DNA of 64,000 nucleotides from 0-14-0-80-60-11 sp049322355 (lineage in GTDB: Bacteria; Desulfobacterota; Desulfobaccia; Desulfobaccales; 0-14-0-80-60-11). The stretch covers positions 248,001-312,000 of the forward strand of contig JBMORG010000029.1 of assembly GCA_049322355.1 (NCBI GenBank), written 5' to 3'. How positions within the stretch are numbered: position 1 is the first letter of the stretch; each line of letters opens with the position of its first letter. A program made the position numbers and the translations under genes. This document shows positions 8,378-19,191 of the stretch, in pieces. The notes beneath the pieces are model-generated. The model saw only the letters and a program-made list of their open reading frames with translations. It did not search any database and had not been told where the DNA came from.

Positions 8378-9028
8378 ATGAATTGGGTTACGCAAGCCTT
8401 AAGCACCTCTGTGGGCAAAAAGCAGTTGATGGCCATAACCGGCCTGCTGTTTCTGCTGTTTCTGACCACCCATCTCCTGGGCAACCTGAGCATTTATGCA
8501 GGACCGAAGGCCTTCGTGGCTTACGCCGAAAACCTGCATGCTTTAGGCAAACTGCTGGTGGCGGCGGAAGTTGGCATGGTCCTAGCTTTAATCATCCATG
8601 TTGTCACCGCGCTGGTGCTGTTCTTTGAGAACCGCCGCGCCCGACCGGTCAAGTACGCAGTGGACAAGAGCGGTGGCGGCGGCCGCACCTTCAGTTCCCA
8701 AACCATGCCCTACACCGGTCTGTTGATCCTGGCCTTTATCGGGTTGCACCTGGCCACCTTTTCCCACCACATTGTCGATCAGACCACCCGAAACATCTTT
8801 CAGATTGCCGTTGACGTCTTCTCCCGCAAGATCTATATGGCAATTTATCTGGTCTCCATGGTCATTGTGGCCCTGCATGTGCGCCATGGTCTCTGGAGCG
8901 CTTTTCAAACGGTGGGGGCCAATCATCCCAAATACATGCCTTTTATCCAAAAATTGAGCATCATCTTCGCCGTGATCGTCGGCATCGGCTTTTTTTCGCT
9001 GCCTTTCGCCGTTTTGGTGATGAAATAG
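8378..9028 (+). CDS. sdhC: Succinate dehydrogenase/fumarate reductase cytochrome b558 subunit
   Basis: 216 residues from ATG 8378; a TTG one codon earlier is possible. It matches the b558-type (Bacillus/Wolinella) single membrane subunit, with five hydrophobic helices and several His in or near them (TTHLLGN, IHVVTAL, IGLHLATFSHH, ALHVRHGLWSAF) suited to ligate two haems b. It anchors SdhAB to the inner membrane and passes electrons between the Fe-S subunit and menaquinone. With a low-potential quinone such enzymes often need the membrane potential to oxidise succinate. The order C-A-B is typical for this type. The family is clear, but whether it runs as SDH or fumarate reductase in vivo cannot be decided. 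Confidence 0.9.
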   Translation: MNWVTQALSTSVGKKQLMAITGLLFLLFLTTHLLGNLSIYAGPKAFVAYAENLHALGKLLVAAEVGMVLALIIHVVTALVLFFENRRARPVKYAVDKSGGGGRTFSSQTMPYTGLLILAFIGLHLATFSHHIVDQTTRNIFQIAVDVFSRKIYMAIYLVSMVIVALHVRHGLWSAFQTVGANHPKYMPFIQKLSIIFAVIVGIGFFSLPFAVLVMK

Positions 9029-9039
9029 AGAGGACTTCG

Positions 9040-10949
<1,910 letters not shown>

Positions 10950-10953
<4 letters not shown>

Positions 10954-11723
10954 GCGGCAAGACGATCAATCTCACCCTGAGGGTCTGGCGGCAACAGGGG
11001 CAGGGCCCCGGTCGCCTGGAAACCTATAAGGCGGAAAATATTCCCACTGACGCGTCCTTTCTGGAAATGCTGGATATTGTCAATGAGCGGCTTACCGTGG
11101 AGGGCATCGAGCCCATCGCCTTCGACCACGACTGCCGGGAGGGCATCTGCGGCATGTGCGGCTCCGTGGTCAATGGCCGGCCCCACGGCCCGGAGAAGGA
11201 AACCACCCTGTGCCAGCTTCACATGCGCCATTTTCACGACGGCGACACCGTGGTTATTGAGCCTTTCCGGGCCCGGGCCCTGCCGGTGGTCAAAGATCTG
11301 GTGGTGGACCGCAGCGCCCTGGATAAAATCATCGCCGCGGGCGGCTACATTTCGGTTAACACCGGCCAGGCCCCGGAAGCCAACAGCCTGCCGGTTCCCA
11401 AGGAAAATGCAGACCTCGCCATGGACGCGGCTGCCTGCATCGGCTGCGGCGCCTGTATCGCGGCCTGTCCCAATGCCGCGGCCATGCTTTTTACCAGCGC
11501 CAAGATTTCCCAGTTCGCCCTGCTGCCCCATGGCCGCCCGGAAGCCGCCAAGCGGGCCCTGGCCATGGTGGCCCAGATGGATGCGCTGGGGTTCGGCAAC
11601 TGCACCAACCATAAGGAATGCGAAGTGGAGTGCCCCAAGGCCATTTCCATCAGCAACATCGCCCGCCTGAACCGGGAATGGCTCAAAGCCGCGCTTGTAT
11701 CCAAGGAGAAAATCCCCGCTTAG
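10950..11723 (+). CDS. sdhB: Succinate dehydrogenase/fumarate reductase iron-sulfur subunit
   Basis: 257 residues, starting with GTG inside the sdhA stop (GTGA overlap). Three clusters are visible. The 2Fe-2S ferredoxin domain has CREGICGMCGS and a later Cys in TTLCQLH. The C-terminal domain has 4Fe-4S CIGCGACIAACP and a 3Fe-4S cluster from CTNHKECEVECPK. These cysteines complete the electron wire from FAD in SdhA to haem and quinone in SdhC. It is the last gene of sdhCAB. A long inverted repeat follows immediately and probably ends transcription from both directions. Confidence 0.95.
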
Positions 11724-11733
11724 AATTTTTCAA

Positions 11734-11792
11734 AATCTTGCCTGCCGGCATTTGTCTTAAGAATTTTCCAAAGGATGTGGGCAGGCAAGATT
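11734..11792. terminator. 13-bp inverted repeat between convergent genes
   Basis: AATCTTGCCTGCC at 11734-11746 is the exact reverse complement of GGCAGGCAAGATT at 11780-11792, with a 33-base loop. It sits between the end of sdhB and the end of the convergent radical SAM gene. It has no good U-tract, so it could be a bidirectional terminator, an mRNA-end stabiliser or part of a repeat. Confidence 0.45.
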
Positions 11793-11844
11793 CCCCATCA
11801 AGGCAACCTGCCTGGCGCCCTCCGGGTCAAGACTATTCATACCC

Positions 11845-13173
11845 CTATTCAGCTAAAAAAGGTGGATTACCATACTTCTCCGGATGAAGCGGCTGGGGAT
11901 ATCGCGAGATTTTGCGAAGTTGGGAATAGTTGGCCGCCACCCGAACTTTCCAGCCTGGGTCGGACCGTACGATGCGCCTCAAGATGTTGGACGGTTTATA
12001 GGTTTCCCGGACGGCCCAATACCAGCCGTTCTGAAGTTCTTCGGAGGTCATCCCCTGCGGGTGTATGACCGAGTGGCCGGTGTCATAATGAGACCAATCG
12101 CGATCATGAATGCGTCCCTGACGGTCCATCTCGTCATAAAGCCGGGTGCCTGGAAATGGAGTGAGGATATGGTAAAGCACCAAGTCGATTTTGGCGGCAT
12201 TGACGAAATCGACGGTGCGTTTGAACACCCCTAGATCATCGCCATCCAGGCCAAAAATGAAACTGCCCATGATGGTAATGCCGCGTTTCTGTAACTGGCG
12301 AATGCCCCGGGCATATTCTTCGGGACGATTAAACCCCTTGCGAACCGACTTAAGCACCTTCGCAGACAGGCTCTCGAAACCGATGAAGACAAACTGCCCT
12401 CCCGCTTGGACGTAAAGATCCATGAGTTCCTCATCCTGGGCCAGCCCGAAGGAAACCTGCGCCCCCCAGTTAATTCCCAAAGGAATTAGGGCCCGAAACA
12501 ACTCCTTGGCATATTTTTCCTTGCCGATGAGATTGTCGTCGAGAAACATCCAGCGTTTGCCCGGCTGACTTTTTATTTCGGCCACGACTTCCGGCACCGG
12601 CCGGCAACGGAAATCGCGACCGAAAAACTTGGTCACGGCACAATAAGCGCAGTCGAAAGGACAGCCGCGGGTGGCCTGAATAGTGTTAGCCACTGTGTAC
12701 ATATCACGATTGAGTAAATCCCGCCGCGGGATCGCCATATCTTGCATAACCGTAAGCGCATCGTTCTGATAAACAGGCTGTCGGGCCCCACCGTTCGCCA
12801 TCTCAAAGAGAATGCGCTGCCAGAGCCCCTCGGCCTCGCCCACGACCACAATATCGGCATGTTTGGCAGCTTCCTCGGGTAAGGCCGTGGCATGATAACC
12901 TCCAATGACCACGGTCTTGCCCCGCCTGCGAAACTCGTCGGCCATCCGGTAAACGTGGGGAATCTCACAGGTCATGCCGGTAAAACCCACGAGATCCCAG
13001 TTGCCCTCATAGTCTGGATCGCTCAGGCGACCGTCGTGAATGACTACTTCGTGTTGAGGCGGGGTGAGCGCCGCGATGGTCGTCAAGGTAACCCTGGCTA
13101 AGCTGGCCTTGCCACTTTTGGATACCTGTCCCATAAATCCGGTGGAGCGCGGTTGGACAAGGAGGATTTTCAC
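11845..13173 (-). CDS. B12-binding-domain radical SAM protein
   Basis: 442 residues from GTG 13173, preceded by AGAAGG at seven bases; a longer ATG start at 13245 has a non-conserved lead. The N-terminal 130 residues form a cobalamin-binding Rossmann-like domain (VKILLVQPRST, then VGFTGMTCEIPHVYRM and VVIGGYHATALPEEAAKHAD). The radical SAM core follows, with Cys171, Cys175 and Cys178 in TRGCPFDCAYC binding the 4Fe-4S cluster that cleaves S-adenosylmethionine. The ELP3-like continuation GFESLSAKVLKSVRKGFNR is typical. Such enzymes perform methylations or ring rearrangements in lipid, antibiotic or pigment biosynthesis. No pathway partner lies next to it, so substrate is unknown. Convergent with sdhCAB. 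Confidence 0.85.
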   Translation of the reverse strand: MKILLVQPRSTGFMGQVSKSGKASLARVTLTTIAALTPPQHEVVIHDGRLSDPDYEGNWDLVGFTGMTCEIPHVYRMADEFRRRGKTVVIGGYHATALPEEAAKHADIVVVGEAEGLWQRILFEMANGGARQPVYQNDALTVMQDMAIPRRDLLNRDMYTVANTIQATRGCPFDCAYCAVTKFFGRDFRCRPVPEVVAEIKSQPGKRWMFLDDNLIGKEKYAKELFRALIPLGINWGAQVSFGLAQDEELMDLYVQAGGQFVFIGFESLSAKVLKSVRKGFNRPEEYARGIRQLQKRGITIMGSFIFGLDGDDLGVFKRTVDFVNAAKIDLVLYHILTPFPGTRLYDEMDRQGRIHDRDWSHYDTGHSVIHPQGMTSEELQNGWYWAVRETYKPSNILRRIVRSDPGWKVRVAANYSQLRKISRYPQPLHPEKYGNPPFLAE

Positions 13174-13377
13174 GGTTTTTCCTTCTGGAGCCTGGGTTAT
13201 TGGAACTGTCTGCCGGGTAGGGTGAGGAGAGTGGCGAGAAAACACTCTACCTGAAAATTATAGCATATTTTCCTTAATTTCTGTTGGGCTTGAAAAAAGT
13301 TTTAGTTCGACGGCATCTCCTGATTATTAAGAAAATATTGCTCAATAATGGAGCACTTAACGCAGAGTCCGTGCACG

Positions 13378-14925
13378 TTATAACCTTTCAGAAACCGTTT
13401 TCATCTCCAGGAAGAGCCTTAGATAATCGGGTCCGCCGGCCTTGGCGTTGGAGCCCGACATTTTGAAACCGCCGAAGGGCTGCACCCCCACCAGGGCCCC
13501 GGTGATCTTGCGGTTGAGATAAAGGTTGCCCACGTTGAATTCCCGCTTGGCCCGGTCCAGGCGGTCCCGGCTCCGGCTGAATAAGCCTCCCGTCAGGCCG
13601 TATTCGGTGCCGTTAAAGATGCTCACCGCCTCATCAAAGTCAGCGGCCCGAATCACGGCCAGCACCGGCCCGAAGATTTCCTGCTGGGCCAGCCGCGCCG
13701 AAGGAATCACGTCGGCAAAGACCGTGGGGGCAATATAGTAACCGCCATCCCGATCTATGGGCTGGCCGCCGACAATCAGCCTCCCCTCCCCTTTCCCTCG
13801 TTCGATTTCGGTTAGGATCATCTTATGTTGAGCCTCGGAAATCATGGCTCCCACCGGAAAGTTCTCCTCCGCGGGACCCACCTGTATATCCTTTACCGCG
13901 GCCGCCAATCTTTCCAGGACCTCCTCGTAAACTTCCGCCGCCACAATGAGCCGGGACGCCGCGGAGCACTTTTGCCCCTGAAAACCAAAGGCGCTCTTGA
14001 TCACCTCGGGAATGGCGGCATCGAGGTCGGCGGTCTCATCGATCACCACTGCATCCTTGCCACCCAATTCCGTGTAAACGCGTTTCAGCCATTGTTGCCC
14101 CGGATGAATCTGGGCTGCCCGGGCCATGATCCGCACCCCCACTTCCCGGGAGCCGGTGAAGTTGATAAAGCGGGTTCGGGGGTGATCCACCAGGTAATCG
14201 CCCACCTCATTCCCCATACCCGGTAAAAAATTGATGACGCCGGGGGGGAAGCCCACGGATGCCGCGATTTCCATGAAAACCGAGCCCACCAGGGGAGTAT
14301 AGGACGAGGGCTTGACCACCACGGTATTGCCTGCGGCCACCGGACCTATAACCATGCCCACCAGGATGGCCAGGGGGAAATTCCAGGGCGCCAGGACCAC
14401 CCCGGCTCCCAAGGGCTGGAGCCAGGACTGGTTGATTTCTCCGGGAAAAGGGTGAACCGGCAAGGGTTTGGCGAATTCCAGGGCTTGGCGGGCGTAGTAT
14501 TCGCAAAAGTCAATGGCTTCGGCCACGTCGGCGTCGGCTTCAACCCAATTTTTTGAGCCCTCCAGGGTTTCCCAGGCGGCCAATATTAGTTTGCGGCGGC
14601 GCATCTCCGCGGCCAGCTTGACCAGGAGGGCGGCCCGGTCTGCAACGCCCCGACCTGCCCAAGCCGGAAACGCCTTCCAAGCCGCTTCCAGGGCCAGATC
14701 CGCGTGGTCCGGCGCGGCCGCGGCCGCAGTACCCACGATCTCTTTAGGCCTGGCCGGATTAATGCTGACGATCCTCTTGCCGGTATCCACTTGCTTCCCA
14801 TCCGCTATGAGGTGCCCATGCCGGCCCAACTGCCGGCGCACCTGGGCCAATGCTTCCCGATAGGCCGCGCTACTCGCGGGATCGCTGAAATCCGTGAGGG
14901 GTTCATTGGCAAAAGGCGGTAACAT
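13378..14925 (-). CDS. rocA: L-glutamate gamma-semialdehyde (P5C) dehydrogenase
   Basis: 515 residues from ATG 14925, chosen because AGGGAGGAGACCGCC precedes it and because MLPPFANEPLTDF is the conserved N-terminus of RocA/PruA. It belongs to the aldehyde dehydrogenase superfamily: LAPWNFPLAI, the NAD-binding region NFTGSREVG, catalytic Glu in YTELGGKDAVV, and nucleophile Cys320 in FQGQKCSAASR. It oxidises glutamate-gamma-semialdehyde/P5C to glutamate with NAD, the last step of proline and ornithine breakdown. No PutA-type proline dehydrogenase domain is fused or adjacent. Instead a DAO-family FAD oxidase ends 14 bases upstream on the same strand, and a TPP enzyme precedes that. Confidence 0.9.
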   Translation of the reverse strand: MLPPFANEPLTDFSDPASSAAYREALAQVRRQLGRHGHLIADGKQVDTGKRIVSINPARPKEIVGTAAAAAPDHADLALEAAWKAFPAWAGRGVADRAALLVKLAAEMRRRKLILAAWETLEGSKNWVEADADVAEAIDFCEYYARQALEFAKPLPVHPFPGEINQSWLQPLGAGVVLAPWNFPLAILVGMVIGPVAAGNTVVVKPSSYTPLVGSVFMEIAASVGFPPGVINFLPGMGNEVGDYLVDHPRTRFINFTGSREVGVRIMARAAQIHPGQQWLKRVYTELGGKDAVVIDETADLDAAIPEVIKSAFGFQGQKCSAASRLIVAAEVYEEVLERLAAAVKDIQVGPAEENFPVGAMISEAQHKMILTEIERGKGEGRLIVGGQPIDRDGGYYIAPTVFADVIPSARLAQQEIFGPVLAVIRAADFDEAVSIFNGTEYGLTGGLFSRSRDRLDRAKREFNVGNLYLNRKITGALVGVQPFGGFKMSGSNAKAGGPDYLRLFLEMKTVSERL

Positions 14926-14939
14926 GGCGGTCTCCTCCC

Positions 14940-16133
14940 TCAAATAACCAACTCCTCCGGGGCCAACCTCCGATTCACCAGCCCCAGGTCTGCAACCCGG
15001 AAATGCCGGCCGTTCCCCAGTTCTACCCGCTCCAGGCCGAAGTAGGTTCCCGCCGCGATCCTGCCCAGGGAATCCGCCTTCATGATGCCGCTGCCGCTGT
15101 CGCCCCCCACGACGATGGCCCCGCCGACCCGGTCGACAATGGGGTGGCTGTCAGCCAGGTGGTCGGCATAATGTCCGGCCCAGGCGTACTCCGGCATAAC
15201 GCCCTTAAAACAAGGGAAGTGTGTCTCCACCTGGGGCCGGATTCGGCTTTGGAAAAAATCCGGCTCCGCCGCGGGATGCGCCTCCAAACCCGGAGGCTGG
15301 TCTTCATTGGCATATCCCAGGATGAAGGAGCCGGTGCTAGGCCGCACATAGGCCTCGCCGGGCATAATGGTGAAAGGCAGCAGATTATAAGCGTTAAAGC
15401 CTCCGGCATGGAGTAGTTGGCGCAATAGACCCTCTCTGGCGGTAACCGCAAACAACTGCCGTTTCCGGGGCACCACCGGGACCTTAAGCCCAGCCAGTTT
15501 CATGGTCAGACTTATCCAGGCGCCGGTGGCGACCACCACGGTTCCTTTAATGACTTCCCCCTCCCCCACCTTAACTCCGAGAATCCCGCCGGCCCCGTCG
15601 GTGGCGAATCCGGTTACTTCGACGCCATAAGCAAATCTGCCCCCCCAAGCCAAGACATTTTTCTCGTAAAATCGGCACAACAGATTGGGGTTCAGGATGC
15701 CGCAGTTGCGGCCCAGGATGCCCTGGACAACTGTCCCCCTCCGCATTTCCGGCAGGCGCCGGTTAAGCTCTTCGGACTCCAGAATCTCAACCCTCACCCC
15801 GGCCCTGGCCATATTGTCCAAAACTGCCCTGGACTTTTGCATCTGCTCCGCTGTCCTGAGCCACAGGTAGCCGATCCCCATGAGCCCGATATTGGCCTGG
15901 CGCTGGACCTGCTCATAAAACGCGATGCTGCCTTGGCTAAGAGCGCGGTTAAGGGGCGAAGAGAACATATCCCGGTAAGCCGCGGCGCTTCTGGCGGTGT
16001 TGCCCCGACCCGGCCCGGGCAGCCGGTCGATGACCAGGAGATCGAGATTGCCACCATATTTGAGAATATGGTAGGCGCTGGCCAGGCCCAGGATGCCGGC
16101 CCCAATGATGATGACTTGGGTTCCACCGCTCAT
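14940..16133 (-). CDS. DAO-family FAD-dependent oxidoreductase (candidate proline or imino-acid dehydrogenase)
   Basis: 397 residues. N-terminal FAD motif VIIIGAGILGLASAYH, then the DAO-family RSAAAYRDMF region, a substrate domain, and the C-terminal FAD-closing segment GAIVVGGDSGSGIMKADSLG. The family includes D-amino-acid, sarcosine and glycine oxidases and the beta subunit of archaeal dye-linked L-proline dehydrogenase. Its gene lies directly upstream of P5C dehydrogenase (14 bases) and 24 bases downstream of a TPP enzyme. This suggests it may make P5C from proline in place of PutA (inference). Sarcosine, glycine or 2-hydroxyacid oxidation remain alternatives. No membrane segment is evident. 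Confidence 0.78.
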   Translation of the reverse strand: MSGGTQVIIIGAGILGLASAYHILKYGGNLDLLVIDRLPGPGRGNTARSAAAYRDMFSSPLNRALSQGSIAFYEQVQRQANIGLMGIGYLWLRTAEQMQKSRAVLDNMARAGVRVEILESEELNRRLPEMRRGTVVQGILGRNCGILNPNLLCRFYEKNVLAWGGRFAYGVEVTGFATDGAGGILGVKVGEGEVIKGTVVVATGAWISLTMKLAGLKVPVVPRKRQLFAVTAREGLLRQLLHAGGFNAYNLLPFTIMPGEAYVRPSTGSFILGYANEDQPPGLEAHPAAEPDFFQSRIRPQVETHFPCFKGVMPEYAWAGHYADHLADSHPIVDRVGGAIVVGGDSGSGIMKADSLGRIAAGTYFGLERVELGNGRHFRVADLGLVNRRLAPEELVI

Positions 16134-16157
16134 ATCTTGGTTCCGCTATTCTTGGGT

Positions 16158-17813
16158 TCAGCACTCCATCTCAGCCGGCTCAGTCAGATGCCCCAGCCTG
16201 TCGGTGAGCTTGGTGTTCTCCGAGTAATCCACGGGGCAGGCAATCACTGAGACCGTGTCGTCAGCCAGAGCCTTTTGGAGTGTCGGTAGCAAATCGTCTG
16301 CAGCCTGAATAAGGTAGCCCTTGGCCCCAAAACTCTCGGCATACTTCACAAAGTCGGGGTTGCCAAAATCCACCTGCGACGAACGCTGCATCAGCATTTC
16401 CATCTTCCACTTGATGAGGCCGTAACTGCCGTCAACCCACACCAGAATGACAAAGGGAATCTTTTCCCGCAACGCGGTTTCGATTTCCTGGGAGTTCATC
16501 AAAAAGCCCCCATCCCCCGTTACCGCCAGCACCCGGCGCCGGGGATAGGCCAGTTTGACCCCCAGCGCCCCGGGCAGGGCAAATCCCATGGTGGCAAGGC
16601 CGTTGGAAACCAGGCAGGTGTTAGGCCGATAGGTGGGATAAAGACGAGCCATCCACATTTTGACTGCGCCGCTGTCGATAAGAACAATATCTTCCCTTCC
16701 CATTGCGGCCCGGATATCCGCCACCAGGCGCTGGGGCTTCACTGGAAAGGACGCATCACTCTGCCCGCGCTCCAATTCCTCCTGCAACAGGCAGCGGATT
16801 TTCAGGTCAACGGCGGGTAAACCGGACTTGGGAGAGACCAGGGCGGCCAACGCCTTAAGAGCCGCGGGAATATCGCCCACCACATCCACCGTCAAGTTGT
16901 AATAGGCGTCCACCATGGCCGGAAAGCGATGCAGGTGAATGATCTGCTTGTCTCCCCGGGGGTTGATCCACGCCGGTGCGAACTCTTGCGATTCATATCC
17001 GACGCTGACAATCACATCCGCCTGATCGAATCCGAAGTTGACATAGTCATGTACCATGAAACCCATGGTCCCGAGGGCATTAGGGTGGTCGTCGGGGAAC
17101 ACTCCTTTGCCGTGGAAGGTCGTGGCCACCGGAATCCGAAGCTTTTCTGAGAATAGAATCAAAGCTTCCTGGGCCTGATGCCGGGCCGCCCCATGTCCGG
17201 CAAGAATTATGGGAGCTTGAGCTGACTCCAAGATCTTCGCGGCCTGGACGATCTGGTCGTGGGCCGGGGCATGAGGATGAACCGGATGAGCCACCAGGGG
17301 CCGGAGTTCCGGGGCGACGGACATTGTTTCGAGATCCTGGGGTATGGCCAGATAGGCTGCGCCGGGCCGCTCCGTCTGGGCAATGCGAAAGGCATTGCGA
17401 ATCATCTCGGGCGCAGCCTGGGGGGTAAGGAGGGTGTCGGCCCACTTGGTAACCGGTTTGAACATGCTCACCAGGTCAACTATCTGATGCGTCTCTTTGT
17501 AAATCCGGCCCAACCCCACCTGGGCGCTGAGAGCAACCAGAGGGGCGCTGTCCGTCTGGGCGTCGGCCACTCCCAGCATTAGGTTGATGGCCCCCGGCCC
17601 CAATGTGGCGAGGCAGACTCCGGCCTTGCCGGTCACCCGGGCGTACATGTCCGCCATAAAAGCCGCCCCTTGTTCCGAGCGCACCAGGATAAATCGAATG
17701 GACGTATGATTCAGGGCGTCCACCAGGTGGATAATCTCTTCGCCGGGGAGACCGAAAATGTATTCCACGCCTTCGTTCTCCAGGCAACGGGCAATAAGTT
17801 GAGCTACGTTCAT
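16158..17813 (-). CDS. Thiamine-diphosphate enzyme, acetolactate synthase (AlsS-like)
   Basis: 551 residues from ATG 17813 (MNVAQLIARCLENEGVEYIF); a TTG 15 codons upstream has no family support. The three TPP-enzyme domains are present: catalytic Glu47 in RSEQGAA, the TLGPGAINL region, and the metal/TPP-binding GDGGFLMNSQEIETA near residue 430. The C-terminal CPVDYSENTKLTDRLG resembles catabolic AlsS more than the anabolic IlvB large subunit, and no IlvN small subunit lies beside it. It should condense two pyruvates, or pyruvate with another keto acid, with CO2 release. Its place at the head of an operon with a DAO oxidase and P5C dehydrogenase is unusual; another 2-oxoacid substrate is possible. 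Confidence 0.82.
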   Translation of the reverse strand: MNVAQLIARCLENEGVEYIFGLPGEEIIHLVDALNHTSIRFILVRSEQGAAFMADMYARVTGKAGVCLATLGPGAINLMLGVADAQTDSAPLVALSAQVGLGRIYKETHQIVDLVSMFKPVTKWADTLLTPQAAPEMIRNAFRIAQTERPGAAYLAIPQDLETMSVAPELRPLVAHPVHPHAPAHDQIVQAAKILESAQAPIILAGHGAARHQAQEALILFSEKLRIPVATTFHGKGVFPDDHPNALGTMGFMVHDYVNFGFDQADVIVSVGYESQEFAPAWINPRGDKQIIHLHRFPAMVDAYYNLTVDVVGDIPAALKALAALVSPKSGLPAVDLKIRCLLQEELERGQSDASFPVKPQRLVADIRAAMGREDIVLIDSGAVKMWMARLYPTYRPNTCLVSNGLATMGFALPGALGVKLAYPRRRVLAVTGDGGFLMNSQEIETALREKIPFVILVWVDGSYGLIKWKMEMLMQRSSQVDFGNPDFVKYAESFGAKGYLIQAADDLLPTLQKALADDTVSVIACPVDYSENTKLTDRLGHLTEPAEMEC

Positions 17814-18014
17814 AGTTCTTGGGTCCGCGGGATATGCTGATTTTTTCTTAGTCCTCAAAGGATAATGAATGATACTTGGTTAAATATTAAGTCCAAAGCC
17901 AGGCCTTAACAAGCAGGGGAATGCAAGTCTCCAAAAATGATTTGAAAAATGGATGAAGAAAGCCCACGTCTGGACCTTTGAGAAAAAAGAAATATATTAT
18001 TTCCTAAAATACCC

Positions 18015-18020
18015 TATAAT
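18015..18020 (+). promoter_or_regulatory. Candidate -10 box of the Glu/Leu dehydrogenase gene
   Basis: A perfect TATAAT lies 30 bases before the GTG start in an AT-rich divergent region (17814-18050). No good -35 hexamer is found at 16-18 bases (only ATATAT), so activator dependence is possible. The region must also hold the promoter of the opposite TPP-enzyme operon. Confidence 0.4.
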
Positions 18021-18050
18021 TCTGACGAGACGGTAAGGGAGGACCTATTT

Positions 18051-19169
18051 GTGGCTGATATCCTTAGATTTGTGGATACCTTGGGACCGGCAAAAATTAT
18101 TCAGGTGTTTGAACCCTCCGTGAACTTAAAAGCTCTCTTGGTGCTGGACAATGTGGCCATGGGGCCCGCCCTTGGGGGAATCCGCATGGCTCCTGATGTT
18201 TCCATCGAAGAATGCTACCGCCTGGCCCGGACCATGACCCTCAAGAACGCCATGGCCGGGCTGCCCCACGGCGGTGGTAAGGTTGTGGTCTTCGCCGATC
18301 CGAAGATACCCAAACCTGACAAGGAACGCCTGATCCGGGCCCTGGCCTGCGCCCTGCGGGATGTGCAGGGGTACATCATGGGGCCGGACATGGGGACGGA
18401 CGAAGAGTGCATGGCCTGGATTAAAGACGAAAAGGCCCAGGTGGCCGGGCTCCCGGCTGAACTTGGCGGCATCCCCCTGGACGAAATCGGCGCCACGGCC
18501 TGGGGAATCAAACATGCCATTGATTCAGCCATGCCGCATTGTGGATTAAGTTCGGCAAAAGCCCGGGTGGCGGTTCAGGGGTTCGGCGCCGTGGGCAAGC
18601 ACACCGCCCGGTTTTTGGCCGCCCAAAAAGCCGTAGTGGTGGGCGTTGCGGACTCCCAGGGCTCTTTATATGACCCGGAAGGCCTGGACGTGGATAAGCT
18701 CATCAGATTGAAGGATACCGGCAAAAGCGTTATTGATTATCCTCTGGGCGAAAAATTCGACCGGGATGCCATTATCGATTTCGACTGTGATGTCTGGATT
18801 CCAGCCGCCCGACCGGACGTGGTGCATGAAGACAACGTGCACCGCCTGAAAGCTAAACTGGTGGTGGAGGGAGCAAATATCCCGATCACCTACGGCGCGG
18901 AAAAATACCTGCATGATAAGGGGGTTTTGGTCATTCCGGATTTTATTGCCAACCCTGGAGGGGTGATCTGCTCGGCCATGGAATACCGCGGAGAAATTTT
19001 GGTCGAAAGTGAGGTCTTCAAGGTTATCGAAGATAAAGTGCGTCGCAACACCCATGTAACAGTGGAAGAATCCAGGATGAAAAACCTCATGCCCCGGGAT
19101 GCGGCTATGAACCTGGCCGTGGCTCGGGTGGAAAAAGCCATGTCCTTTAAACGCTGGTCGATTTATTAG
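18051..19169 (+). CDS. Glu/Leu/Phe/Val-type amino acid dehydrogenase
   Basis: 372 residues, GTG start after GGGAGGACC. N-terminal catalytic domain: GGIRM, MTLKNAMAGLPHGGGKVVV (substrate and catalytic Lys65 and Lys77) and GPDMGTDE (Asp113). The NAD(P)-binding Rossmann domain starts at VAVQGFGAVGKHTARFL near residue 170, with DVWIPAARPDVV and VEGANIPIT. At 372 residues it is shorter than typical glutamate dehydrogenases (about 415-450) and nearer to leucine dehydrogenases (about 365). Reversible oxidative deamination of glutamate or a branched amino acid is the expected reaction. Divergent from the P5C dehydrogenase operon, it could convert the glutamate made there to 2-oxoglutarate. Cofactor and substrate are not certain. 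Confidence 0.85.
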   Translation: MADILRFVDTLGPAKIIQVFEPSVNLKALLVLDNVAMGPALGGIRMAPDVSIEECYRLARTMTLKNAMAGLPHGGGKVVVFADPKIPKPDKERLIRALACALRDVQGYIMGPDMGTDEECMAWIKDEKAQVAGLPAELGGIPLDEIGATAWGIKHAIDSAMPHCGLSSAKARVAVQGFGAVGKHTARFLAAQKAVVVGVADSQGSLYDPEGLDVDKLIRLKDTGKSVIDYPLGEKFDRDAIIDFDCDVWIPAARPDVVHEDNVHRLKAKLVVEGANIPITYGAEKYLHDKGVLVIPDFIANPGGVICSAMEYRGEILVESEVFKVIEDKVRRNTHVTVEESRMKNLMPRDAAMNLAVARVEKAMSFKRWSIY

Positions 19170-19191
19170 CAGGCACGGTCAGCTTTCAGCC

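Noticed and set aside
17814..17858. TTG start 15 codons upstream of the AlsS-like gene
   Set aside because: The added residues are Lys/Tyr-rich and unlike TPP-enzyme N-termini, and there is no ribosome site.
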